Source: Tubulanus polymorphus (taxonomy: Eukaryota > Nemertea > Palaeonemertea > Tubulaniformes > Tubulanidae). Taken from it: 64,000 nt of DNA. Position 1 is the first letter of the stretch, and each line of letters opens with the position of its first letter. The notes beneath the pieces are model-generated. The model was not told the origin of the DNA, searched no databases, and saw nothing but the letters and a program-made list of their open reading frames with translations. Location: the NCBI RefSeq assembly GCF_964204645.1, contig NC_134032.1:2752916-2816915 (forward strand), written 5' to 3'. Shown here piece after piece: positions 45,467 to 57,377 of the stretch. The position numbers were made by a program, and so were the translations under genes.

Positions 45467-45789
45467 TATATTTTCATTACCGTGTGTATTTTATATTATA
45501 ACTAAATATTTATTCTAAGATATTAATAATTTTAATTTTAAAAGCATATTGTATTAAATCAATTGGTCGCTCCACTTCGCTACCGCTCCGCTCCGCGACC
45601 AATTGATTTATTTACAATACGCAAATTCATATAATCAAATATATTTTAATAATAATTATTATTCTATTATTCAACTGAAATACACACGGTTATGAAAATA
45701 TATTATAGTTTTAAATTACTTTTAATGTTTTGTTTTTAATGAACTCGACCATTCAACCTTTAACCTGAAAGCCCATTACCCCTATTACT
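45379..45789. repeat. 411-bp imperfect inverted repeat (hairpin) at element edge
   Basis: Outer arms 45379-45490 and 45680-45789 are about 85-90% complementary. The centre is a perfect 15-bp palindrome (45556-45570 and 45595-45609, ending GGTCGC/GCGACC) around a GC-rich 24-nt loop. Both halves share one symmetry axis near 45,583. It could be two terminal repeats joined head to head, or a hairpin-type end. Confidence 0.85.
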
Positions 45790-45995
45790 CTTAAAATATT
45801 CATGTAAATGAATAACATTTAAATTGACAGATTATTCAATATAAAAGTATATATTTACAACATTATTTCAATATTCATATTTGTGTGAGTTAGATTTTTA
45901 AACATTAAAAGTGTTAGTAAAGTGTGATTGAAATAATACATGATATAAATCATTGAACTTCTAAAATCAATTTTAATAAAAAATTTAGTATTAAA

Positions 45996-48900
45996 ATGGA
46001 AGCAAATAAGTACTACTGCCCAACATGTAATATCAATATAGATAAATCCCAAAAAGCAAGACACAATAAAACTAAAACACATTTAGAGAATAAATTGAAA
46101 TTAGAATATGAAGATGATATATTAGAAACTAAATTAGATGAATTAAAGAATGAAAAAGAAACATACAAATGTGATACATGTAATCAATCATTCAGTGATA
46201 AAAGATATTATAATGAACATTTAAAATCTAAAAGTCATATTAGAAATAAGAATAATGATATTTTAGGTGAAGATTATTTTGATAAAGATAAGAAACAGAA
46301 GACAATTAAAAGCATAAAAAATAAATTAAACAATAAAAGGCCATACATGGAAGATGTAAGAAATTATATTAATTCATTAGATAATAAAAAAGACATAGAT
46401 ATAACCGAAGCATTTAAAAGTGATATTGGTCCAGCAGCTATTGAGTTTAAATTTCATAAAGGAAAAACATTAGAAGAAAATAAAAAACATTTAGAAAATA
46501 TGAAAGAAATAATAAAAATAATAACTGATGTTGAATATCCTAAAATAAGTATATCTTCTAAAGTTAAATTCATAAAATCTGAAGATAAACCAATATATAA
46601 TATAAATTCTCATTCACAACATATTATATCTAAACAACATATAGATGATAAATTAGATAAATGTTATAATGAAGTAAAAACTCAAATAGAAGAGAAATAT
46701 TTTGAAGGATCTGGTTTAATATTTGATGAGATAATATTTATGACTTTACATGTTTATAAAACAAAATATAATAAGTTAACTAAATCAAAACCAATTGATG
46801 AAAATAATTTATCATATTATAAAGAACCAGATATTGAAGCATCGAGTTATATTAAACAACCATTTAAAACTAATGCTGTAATAAATGTACAAAATGAAGA
46901 TGAAAATGTTTTCTATGGGCTATAATAAGTTGTTTACACCCAGTTGAAGATTATAAACAAAATAGTTTTAGATTAACTCATTATAAACCATTTGAAAATA
47001 ATTATAAGATAGATAAGTATCCTGTTATAATTAAAAACATCCCAAAAATAGAAAGAGATTATAATATAAAGATAAATGTATTTGATTTAATCAAATTACC
47101 AAATACAAAAGGTAACAATATAAAACATTATACATTAGAACCTTTATATCTATCAAAAGATTATGATTCAAATGATGTTATAGATATACTATATAATGAG
47201 AATCATTATATGTGGATTAAACAAATCGATTTATTTTTTAAATCAGAAAATGATCACCATAAAATATATCTTTGTAGAAAATGTTTACATAAATTCAGTA
47301 ATGAAAGTACATTATTAAATCATAAACAATTATGTGAAAATCGTGATTATTGTAAATTAGTTTTACCAAATGAAAAGGATAAAATATTAGATTCAAAAAA
47401 TATGATTACAAAAATAAAGTTCCATTTGTTATATATGGAGATTTTGAATCATACATTATATCTAAACAACATATAGATGATAAATTAGATAAATGTTATA
47501 ATGAAGTAAAAACTAAAATAGAAGAGAAATATTTTGAAGGATCTGGTTTAATATTTGATGAGATAATATTTATGACTTTACATGTTTATAACACAAAATA
47601 TAATAAGTTAACTAAATCAAAACCAATAGATGAAAATAATTTATCATATTATAAAGAACCAGATATTGAAGCATCGAGTTATATTAAACTACCATTTAAA
47701 ACTAATGCTGTAATAAATGTACAAAATGAAGATGAAAATGTTTTCTATGGGCTATAATAAGTTGTTTACACCCAGTTGAAGATTATAAACAAAATAGTTT
47801 TAGATTAACTCATTATAAACCATTTGAAAATAATCATAAGATAGATAAGTATCCTGTTATAATTAAAAACATCCCAAAAATAGAAAGAGATAATAATATA
47901 AAGATAAATGTATTTGATTTAATCAAATTACCAAATACAAAAGGTAACAATATAAAACATTATACATAAGAACCTTTATATCTATCAAAAGATTATGATT
48001 CAAACGATGTTATAGATATACTATATTATGAGAATCATTATATGTGGATTAAACAAATCGATTTATTTTTTAAATCAGAAAATGATCACCATAAAATATA
48101 TCTTTGTAGAAAATGTTTACATAAATTCAGTAATGAAAGTGCATTATTAAATCATACACAATTATGTGAAAATCGTGATTATTGTAAATTAGTTTTACCA
48201 AATGAAAAGGATAAAATATTAGAATTAAAAAAATATGATTACAAAAATAAAGTTCCATTTGTTATATATGGAGATTTTGAATCATTAAATAAAGAACTAA
48301 CTGATCAAGATAGAAAAGAAATATATCATAAAAGAAAGAAATTAAATTCTAATGAAAATGATTTTTCAGATGAACCACCAAAAACAAATACTATTAAAAA
48401 GATTCATCAATCAGCTGCTGCTTTCGGGTTATATATTAAATCTGATTATCCAGAACTAATTGAAAGTGAATATTATAATTATAGAAATGAAAATGTTATC
48501 AATCATGTTTGTGACTTATTAATTGAATATGAAATAAAATTTAATGAAAAGTTAAATAAAAATATAGAAATTATAATGACAGAAGAAGATAAAGAAGCAT
48601 TTGCGTTTGCAGATAAATGTTATTATTGTGAAAAGATATTTAATTTTAGAGATAAAAAAGTAAGAGACCATGATCATTTGAACGGAAAGTTTAGAGGCGC
48701 CGCACATGAGAATTGTAACTTACAAGCTAAGAAAATTAACTTTGTACCAGTTATATTTCATAATCTATCAGGATATGATGCACATTTATTTATCAAACAG
48801 TTATGTCATAAAATAGAAGAAATCAACAATGAAATAGAAAGATTAAATTCAAATAGATCAAAAGATAAAATACCAACTTATAAATTTAGAATGTTAGCTA

Positions 48901-50850
48901 AAACATCTGAGAATTATATATCATTCCAATTTGGTTGCCTAAGATTTATAGATTCATATAGATTTTTAAATAGTTCATTGGATAGCTTATCAAAATCATT
49001 AGTTGATGATGAATTAAAGATATTAAAATAATATTACCCAAATATTGATGATTTTAAATTAATGAGATATAAAGGAGCAATTCCATATTCTTTCTATAAA
49101 AATCATAATGATTTTAACATAACTGAATTATTAAAAGAACAATTCTATGATGAATTAAAAAATGAATATGTTAAAGATGAAGTATATAATAGAACATTGA
49201 ATATTTGGAATCATTTCAAAATAGAAAATCATGGACAATTAGTAGATTTATATCTAAAATCAGATGTATTATTATTAACCGATATATTCGAAAGGTTTAG
49301 AGATGTAAACCTAAAATATTTTAACATTGATCCTTGTCATTGTTATTCAAGTCCAGGTTTAACATGGGATTGTGGATTAAAATTTACAGATATAAAAATG
49401 GATTTGTTAACAAATATAGATCAATTACTATTATTTGAAAAATCTATAAGAGGAGGAGTTTCAGGTGTATTAGGGGATAGATATTTCAATGTAAATGATA
49501 ACCCTGGATACAAGTTATTATATATAGATGCAAATAATTTGTATGGTTGGGCAATGATGGAACCACAACCTTATGGAGTATTTGAATTAACTGAAGTTTT
49601 ACAGAATGAAAATAATGATAAATTTGATTGGAAGAAAAGAATTCTAGATATTGCAGATGATTCAGATACTGGTTACTTCTTTGTTGTAGATTTAGAATAT
49701 CCTGAAGATAAAAAATTTAAATCTAGAAATCTAGCTTACTGTCCCGAACATAAAACTGTAACTCATGAAGAACTATCAAATTATCAAAAAAGAATTAAAC
49801 CCGAAAATCATATTCATACAGAAAAAATAATGGTAACTCAGGAAGATAAATATAATTATGTAGTACATTACAGAATGTTAAAGTTTATTTGAATCAAGGA
49901 ATGATTATAAAAAAAGTACATAGATATATTTCATTTAGCCAATCTAAGTGGTTAGAAAAATATATAGATTTTAACACCAAACAGAGAACTGAAGCTAAAA
50001 CTGATTTCGAAAAAGATTTCTTCAAGTTAATGAATAATGCATTCTATGGTAAGACTTGTGAAAATATTAGAAATAGAAATGATATTGAGTTAGTTAGTAA
50101 TGGTAAAAGGATAAGGCATTTACAATTTTTAGGTAACAGAATATTTGATGAAAATTTAGCTGCAGTTAAAATGAGAAGAACATCAATGAAATTTAATAAA
50201 CCAATCTATGTTGGTGCTTCAGTTTTAGAATTATCAAAATTACTAATGTATGAATTCTATTATAATGTATTACAACCACTTTTTGGAGAAAAACATATAG
50301 AAATATTATATTTTGATACCGACAGTTACATATTAAAGATAAAAACTGATAACATAACAGATGATTTAAAAACATTAAAACATCATTTTGATTTTAGTAA
50401 TTATCATAAAAATCATGAATTGTTTTGCAATGATAATAAAAAAGTTCCAGGGAAGTTTAAGGATGAATTAGGTGGTGAAGAAATGATTGAATTCATTGGT
50501 ATTAGATCTAAAATGTATTCATATAAAACTAAAGAACATAAATCTAAAAAGTTAAAAGGAATAACCAAAAGTGTAGTAGAAAAAAGAATATTCATTTCAA
50601 AGATTACATCAATTGTATATTCAATGAAGAAGTTAGAAAACATAAGATGAGATGTTTAAGATCTGAAGATCATGAAATGTTTATTGAAGAAATTGAAAAG
50701 ATAAGTCTAAACCCATTTGATGATAAAAGATATATTCTGGATGATGGAATTCATACAGTTGCTTATGGTTGCAATTTAGATGAATACTTAAAATTTAAAA
50801 GAGAAGAAACAAAAGAGAACGAGATAATGAAAAGAATTCTAACGTGTTAA
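45996..50850 (+). pseudogene. Protein-primed family B DNA polymerase, copy 1 (no intein)
   Basis: Replicates the element by protein priming. The order is two N-terminal C2H2 fingers (YYCPTCNINI...H; YKCDTCNQSF...H), a helical region, a lone C2H2 (YLCRKCLHKF), the exonuclease I motif YGDFES (about 48264), an endonuclease VII-like His-Me finger (CYYCEK...VRDHDHLNGKFRGAAH, 48612-48735), pol motif A (IDANNLYGWAM, about 49520), motif B (NNAFYGKTCEN, about 50030), motif C (YFDTDSY, 50308-50328), and the C-terminal DDKRYILDDG block. Breaks: frame loss at 46915 and again in the duplicated copy, an 832-bp internal duplication, TAA at about 47968 and at 49029-49031, and frame changes near 49886 and 50594. 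All catalytic residues are present, but on separate open frames. Confidence 0.85.
46621..48284 (+). repeat. 832-bp tandem duplication within polymerase copy 1
   Basis: 46621-47452 and 47453-48284 are more than 95% identical, offset 832 bp (833 past a 1-base indel near 48230). The junction has a few bases of homology (ACATTATA/ATATTATA). Both copies share the frame loss in the GAAAATGTTTTCTATGGGC stretch, so that lesion came before the duplication. The unit covers the mid region and the lone zinc finger of the polymerase N-terminus. Confidence 0.9.
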
Positions 50851-50975
50851 TCAAATTTTAATAAAAATATGTATTATAAATGGAGAGTTAAGTAATTGGG
50901 AAAGTAGGCTTTCAGATCAGAGGGCGAGAGGGCGAGACACCACTCATCACCACAAGTAATTTTTTGTCCTAATAA
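50851..50975. other. Spacer between polymerase copies
   Basis: It contains GGCTTTCAG followed by a tandem GGGCGAGA pair (about 50908-50937), which resembles the GGCTTTCA / GGTCGA-GGTCGA words in both arms of the hairpin at 45379-45789. The stretch ends with the start motif of the next gene. Confidence 0.45.
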
Positions 50976-53900
50976 ATGGGAGAGAATGAACACCAGCCAG
51001 AAAACAATAATGTTAATAAAAATCAATATTATTGCCAATATTGTAAAAAATACATCGATACATCTCATAAAACACGACATGAAAAAACTGCAAATCATAT
51101 AAAAAATGTAATAGATTTTGAAACTCCAGAAAATTCCAATGAAAGAAAAGAAAGATTAGAAAATATGAATGTGGATGAAATAAAATATGAAGTTTGTAAT
51201 GAATTTATAGTAAAAAGGAATTATAATAGACATCTCGAATCACAAAAACACCGCCAAAATTTGAGTAATAATGTTTTAGGAAAAGATTATTTTGACGATA
51301 AACCTCAAAAAGTAAAAAACCAACTTCAAAAACTAAATCCATTTCAAATAAACCTTACATGGAAAATGTTAGAAATTATATTGATTCACTAGAAATAAAA
51401 GATACAATTGAAATTTTAGAAACATTACATAGTAAAATTGGTCCTGCAGCTATTATATTTAGATTTTTTAAAGGTACAACAATAGAAGATTATAGTACAT
51501 TTAATGAAATAATAGAAAAATTACTAGATTTGATAACAGATGTTGAATATCCAAAAATTAGTATCTCTGGGAAAGTAAGTTTTATAAAGTCAGAAGAAAA
51601 AATGAATTATAATATTCAAACACACTCTGAAGAAATAATTTCAAAAACACAAATAAAAGAGAAGTTTGAAAAAATATTTGATGAATTTAAACGTCATATT
51701 GAAGAAAAATATTTTGAGGGTTCTGGCTTAACATTGAACGAAATTATATATTTAGATTTAAATGTTTATAATACAAAAAGGAATAAAACATCAAAAAGTA
51801 ATAAAATGTTTAAAAATGATTCAAACTTTACAACAGAAAAGGATATTAAAGCATCATCTTATATTAAATTACCATTTACAACAAAAGCAGTAATAAATGT
51901 TCAAAATGAAGATAATAAATGTTTTCTATGGTCAATTATTAGTTGCTTACATCCATCACAGGAAAATGTTTGTAGAATAACAGATTATCGGAAATATGAA
52001 ACATTATATAAAATTGATCAATATCCAGTAACTATAAAAATGATTCCTAAAATAGAAAAAGTTAATAATTTAAAAATAAATGTATTTGAATTAATGCAAT
52101 TACCAAAGACAAAAGGTGAAAATATTAAAGATTATACATTGGAAGCTTTATATTTAACAGAATATTATGATGATGAAAATGCTATAGATTTGTTATATTA
52201 CAAAAAAGATGAAAATGAACATTATATGTGGTTAAAACAAATTGATTTATTCTTTAGAACAGAAAGTGATCATCATAATAAAATTTATCTATGTAGAAAA
52301 TGTTTATCTAAATTTATGACTGAGAATGCGTTACTAAAACATAAAGAATTATGTGATAATAAAGATTTTTGTAAATTAATAATGCCAACAGAAAAAGATT
52401 ATAAATTGAAATTTACTAATCATAAATTTAAGAATATTGTTCCATTTGTAATTTATGGGGATTTTGAATCGTTGAATAAAGAATTAACTGATCAAGATAG
52501 AAAAGAAATATATAACAAAAAGCAATTATTAAAATCAATGGATAAAGGAAATGAATTAAATGAAGACGCAACACAAGACCCACCAATTATAAATACAATT
52601 AAAAAAGTTCATCAAAGAGCTGCTGCTTATGGAATTGACATCATATCAAATTATCCCGAATTATATGAAAGTCAATATATTTCTTTTAGAGGTGAAAATG
52701 TAGTTAATGATTTTTGTGATAAAATGATTGAATTAGAAAGTGATTTTACAAAATTATTAAACAAAAATAAAAGAATAGTTATGACAAAAGAAGATGAAAT
52801 CGATTTTAATTATGCAACTCATTGTTGTTATTGTGAAAAACGTTTTTATTCATTTGATAAAAGAGTTAGAGATCATAATCATTTGAATTCAAAATATCGT
52901 GGAGCTGCTCATGAAGATTGCAATTTACAAGCTAAAAAAGTAAATTTCATACCAATATTATTTCATAATTTATCAGGATATGATACCCATCTATTTATAA
53001 AACAATTATCGGGAAAATTGGGCGCAATTAATCAAGAAATAGAAGAATATAATGCTATGAATGAAGCAAATGTAAGAAAATATGATTTTAAACTATTAGC
53101 TAAAACATCTGAAAATTATATTTCATTTCAATTTGGTTGCATTAGATTTTTAGACTCTTATAGATTTCTAGCAAGTTCATTAGATAATTTATCAAAAAGT
53201 TTAGTTGATAATGATTTTGTTATAACTCGATATTATTATCCAAATGAACAAGATTTTAAATTATTGAGATATAAAGGCGCAATTCCTTATTCATTTTATA
53301 AAACACATGATGATTTTAATGTAACAGAATTATTAAAAGATCAATTTTATGATCAATTAAAAGAGGAGTATGTGAAAGACGAAGTGTTTAATAGAACATT
53401 AAATATTTGGAACCATTTTAAGATGAAAAATCATGGCGAATTAGTTGATTTATATTTAAAATCAGACGTTATGATATTGGCTGACATATTTGAAAAATTT
53501 AGAGAAGTTAATTTGAATCATTTTAATGTTGATCCTTGTTATTGCTACTCTAGTCCTGGTTTAACCTGGCAATGTGGTTTAAAATATACAAATGTAGAAT
53601 TAGATTTATTAAAAGAACCAGATATGGTTTTATTATTTGAAAAATCAATTAGAGGTGGAATTAGTGGTGTTATGGGAGATAGGTATTTTAAAGCAAATGA
53701 TGAATATAAATTATTATATATTGACGCCAATAATTTATATGGTTGGGCAATGATGCAACCTCAACCATATAAAAATTTTATATTAACAGAAGTTGAAAAT
53801 GGTGATAAAACTGATTGGGAAAACGCAATTGCGAGTTTAAAAGATGAAGCACCAATTGGTTATTTCTTTGTAGTTGATTTAGAATATCCTGAAAATATAA

Positions 53901-55998
53901 AGTTTAAAACAAGAAACTTACCTTATTGCCCAGAACATTTAACTGTAGATGAAGAAAATAAAACCGAAAGATCATGTTTTTACAGAAAAATTAATACTTA
54001 CTCAAAATAATAAATACAATTATATTGTTCATTATAGAATGTTAAAATTTTATCTAAAACAAGGAATGAAATTAAAGAAAGTACATAGATATATTGAATT
54101 TAATCAATCGAAGTGGTTAGAAAAATATATAGATTTCAATACTCAACAGAGAACCATATCAAAAACAGATTTTGAAAAAGATTTCTTTAAATTGATGAAC
54201 AATAGTTTTTATGGAAAAACATGTGAAAATATTAGAAATAGAAATGATATTGAATTAGTAAATAATTCTGAAAGATTAAGACATTTACAATCAAGTCCTA
54301 GACATTTAGGAAATAAAAGATTTGAAGATTATTTAACAGCAGTTAAATTAAAAAGAACATCAATGAAATTTAATAAACCTATATTTATTGGTTCGACTGT
54401 TTTAGAAGTATCAAAATTATTAATGTATGATTTTTATTATAATGTTTTACAACCACTTTTTGGGGAAAAGCATATTGAAATATTATATTTTGATTCTGTA
54501 ACAGCTGACACCCCAATATTATTAAAATGTAATAATAAAATATTGGTAAGAAGAATTTCAGAAATAATTCAAAAACAAAATGAATGTTATATTTCATATG
54601 GTGAAAAAGAATTAATACAAATAAATGGATTAATGGATGTTTGGACAAGAAATGGATGGAAAAAATTAAAGAATATTATTAGACATAAAACAAATAAGAA
54701 AATCTATAGAGTTAGAACTAAATTAGGATTTGTTGATGTTACAGAAGATCATAGTTTAATTAAACGAAATGGTGATGAAATAAAACCAACTGATATAAAA
54801 ATTGGAGATGAATTATTACATAAAAGATTTTCCCCAAGAATGAATCATATGTCATTTGATGAAATAATTGATAATATTTATAATATAGAACCCGAAACAT
54901 TTGAAGAAAAAGAATATTCTATCAAAGGATTTTTCATGGGTGATGGTTCAGCAGGTGTGTATAATTATGTTAATCGCACTCAATATTGCTGGTATTTATG
55001 CAATCAAGACTTAAAATTATTAGAAAGAATTAAGAAATTCTGTGAAGAAGTTTATTCACATAAAACATTCAAAATCATAGATGTTATGAAATCATCGCAA
55101 TGTTATAGAATACATGTGAATAATCCTAAAGATTTTGCTATAGAATATAATGATGAATTCTATATTCATGCAATAGTGAAAAGTAATACTTCGACAAAAG
55201 AAAAGATAGTTCCAGATTATGTATTGAATGCAAAAAATAATTTAAGAAAATGGTTCTTCATTGGGTTCTATGCTGCAGATGGTTCAAAAAGTTTCAAAAA
55301 CCGAAAAATAATATCTTTAGCTCAAAAAGGAAAAGTTGCTATATCAGGATTAAATATATTATGCAATTCATTAGGTTTTAATATGAATATTGGATTGATT
55401 AAATCTAAACAAAATTGCTTTAATTTAAGCCATGTAGAAAATGAGTTAACTGAAGAAGTTAAAGATTTATTTGAAATATATAACCCAACAGATTATGTTT
55501 ATGATTTATCAACTGAAGATGGTACATTTAACTGTGGATTTCCATTAATAGCGGTCAATACTGACGCCTACATACTAAAAATCAAGACAAACGACATAAC
55601 AAAAGACTTAAAAACATTAAAACATTATTTTGATTTTAGCAATTATCCTAAAGATCATGAACTATTTAGCAATGATAATAAAAAGATTCCTGGTAAATTT
55701 AAAGATGAATTAGGAGGTGATGAAATGATTGAATTTGTTGGGATAAGAAGTTAAATGTATAGTTACAGAACAAAAGATCATGAAGCTAAAAAGTTAAAAG
55801 GAATAACTAAACATGTGGTTGATAAACATATAGAATTTCAAGATTATCAATTGTAATGAAACACAAAATGAATTGTTTAAGATCAGAAGATCATGAGATG
55901 TACATTAATGAAGTTGAAAAAACTAGTTTAAATCCATTTGATGATAAAAGGCATATTTTAGATGATGGTATAAAAACATTACCTTATGGCCATTAAAA
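50976..55998 (+). pseudogene. Protein-primed family B DNA polymerase, copy 2 (intein-bearing)
   Basis: Same domain order as copy 1, preceded by the standard start motif. The first finger is intact (YYCQYCKKYI...H), while the second has lost its first cysteine (YEVCNEF). Exonuclease I motif near 52457, His-Me finger at 52820-52940, motif A near 53720, motif B near 54200. Motif C is split by the intein at 54495-55559, leaving YFD before and TDAY after it, so the usual DTDS serine is alanine here. Breaks: frame change at the A-run 51316-51321, frame change with a small deletion near 53949, TAA at 55752-55754, and a deletion/frame change near 55850 before the terminal DDKRHILDDG block. The long middle frame (51359-54010, 883 codons) is intact. 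Confidence 0.85.
54495..55559 (+). other. LAGLIDADG intein inside the polymerase active-site motif
   Basis: A 355-residue in-frame insertion starting with Ser (SVTADTPILL, block A) and ending AVN before Thr (block G). Block B is VTEDHSLI, block F is VYDLSTEDGTFNCGF. Between them lie two dodecapeptide motifs, IKGFFMGDGSAG and FFIGFYAADGSK, marking a LAGLIDADG homing endonuclease. The insertion point, between the D and T of YFDTDS, equals the known pol-c-type intein site in archaeal and giant-virus family B polymerases. The penultimate residue is Val rather than the usual His, seen in some active inteins. Its frame is unbroken. Alignment with copy 1 gives exact borders. Confidence 0.92.
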
Positions 55999-57309
55999 CA
56001 TAAAATCAATATCATCATACTCGAAATCACTATTGGCTTCTTCATTTTCATTTAATTGTTCAGGTTCTTCTTCCATTCCATTTTTCTCATTTAAATAAAG
56101 TTCTATCTTGTTCCACATTTCATCTCGCTCTCTTTGTTTCTTTTTGTTTGTTAATTCATCAAATGGAATTATAATATCTAGGTTTAAATAATTTACAATC
56201 TTAATTAAAAAGAATTCATAATTTATTGAATCTGTTATTCTATTTTCCAAATGATACATTAATATTTGTTTGAATATTTTTTTTATATTTTTCATATCTT
56301 CTTCTGTTAATTTAGGTTTTTCATAATAATCGTTAAATAATAAATATAAATACATTTTCTTTTGTTTTGTGTTAAATGTTGATGGAATAATTGTTTTTAT
56401 AATATCTTTCTTAGTTATTTCACCATTTTTATTTTCTATTATTTTCATTTTTTCAAGCCATTGCATATATTCTGGTGTATGATCTTCTATAGAAAATATT
56501 TTAAAAATTTCATCAAGATAATTTAATTTTGGATCTATGAGAAAATCTCTAGTTTTTTCTTCACCCAATAAATTCTTTTGCCATCCACAATCAACACAAA
56601 ATAACACAGTACCTTCTTGCCTTAAGGTCGCATAAATACATTGTGGACATTTTCGTTTATAATTTATTGGTAATAGATCTTCATTAAGCTCTTGGTATTT
56701 TCTTACGTTTTCTTTATGTTTTATTGTTCTATTATGTAGATTTGAATTACTTGTTGTAATAATCAATTTACAATATTTACAATAATATGTTTTCTTGTTA
56801 ATTCATTATATTGTTTTTCTAACTTTTCAACTGTTTCTTTATTATCTGGTAACGTTTTCTCATATTTTATTTTTTCTAATAAACTATTTTTTCTTTCATT
56901 GAATTCAGTTTCAAATTTATTAGAAATTTTATCTATATGTACTTTGCGAAATTGATGATTCTCCCAATCTTCTATATTTTCACGGTTATATTTTTTTCGA
57001 CAAGGCTCATAGAAATGATCTTTTATATTATCCTTATCATAGAATAAGAAAGGTCTTTTCCAAATAACTTCAGGTTCAACTTCAGCAGAATTACTATTAC
57101 TTTCATTACTATCAACATTAGCCGTTGCGCCATTAATTCTACACTTCTCTGAATGTTTTTAACATAATTTCTTGAGAATAATTTATTACATTTTGGGCAG
57201 TTTATTTTAGGGGGTTTATAATTTTCTTCATGTTTTTTCATATGTCGAGCCATATTACGTTTCTTAGAAGTTCACCACAAATTTCACATCCTATCTTCTC
57301 ATCCATTTA
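55993..57309 (-). pseudogene. Zinc-finger / VLTF3-like transcription factor (broken frames)
   Basis: Only minus-strand gene in the element. The intact distal frame (55993-56766) has a zinc ribbon (CPQCIYATLRQEGTVLFCVDC), a helical core with YLYLLFNDYYEKPKLTEEDM and NYEFFLIKIVNYLNL, and an acidic tail (EEEPEQLNENEEANSDFEYD). Ribbon plus core resemble poxvirus VLTF3-type late transcription factors found in large DNA viruses and some smaller relatives. Upstream in other frames lie more fingers: CEICGELL and an H...H pair, CPKCNKLFS, and a YYCKYCKLI...HNRTIKH finger directly before the ribbon. Frame changes near 57270, 57165 and 56785 separate them. The ATG at 57309 follows a start motif on the minus strand. 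The VLTF3 assignment is inference from motif layout. Confidence 0.55.
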
Positions 57310-57349
57310 TTAAGGAAAAATTTTATTAAAATTAATTTTTAGTGATGAG

Positions 57350-57377
57350 CGGTAATTTTTTTATGTTATAAATAATG
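57350..57377 (+). promoter_or_regulatory. Start motif of penton-like gene
   Basis: TAATTTTTTTATGTTATAAA followed by TAATGG: a T-run, a short AT spacer and an ATAAATG-like start. Equivalent motifs sit before almost every element gene. Confidence 0.6.

Noticed and set aside
46915-55754. Alternative genetic code explaining in-frame TAA codons
   Set aside because: Stops replace different residues (Leu, Lys, Tyr-type positions), real genes end in TAA, and frameshifts also occur; ordinary decay or sequence error fits better.
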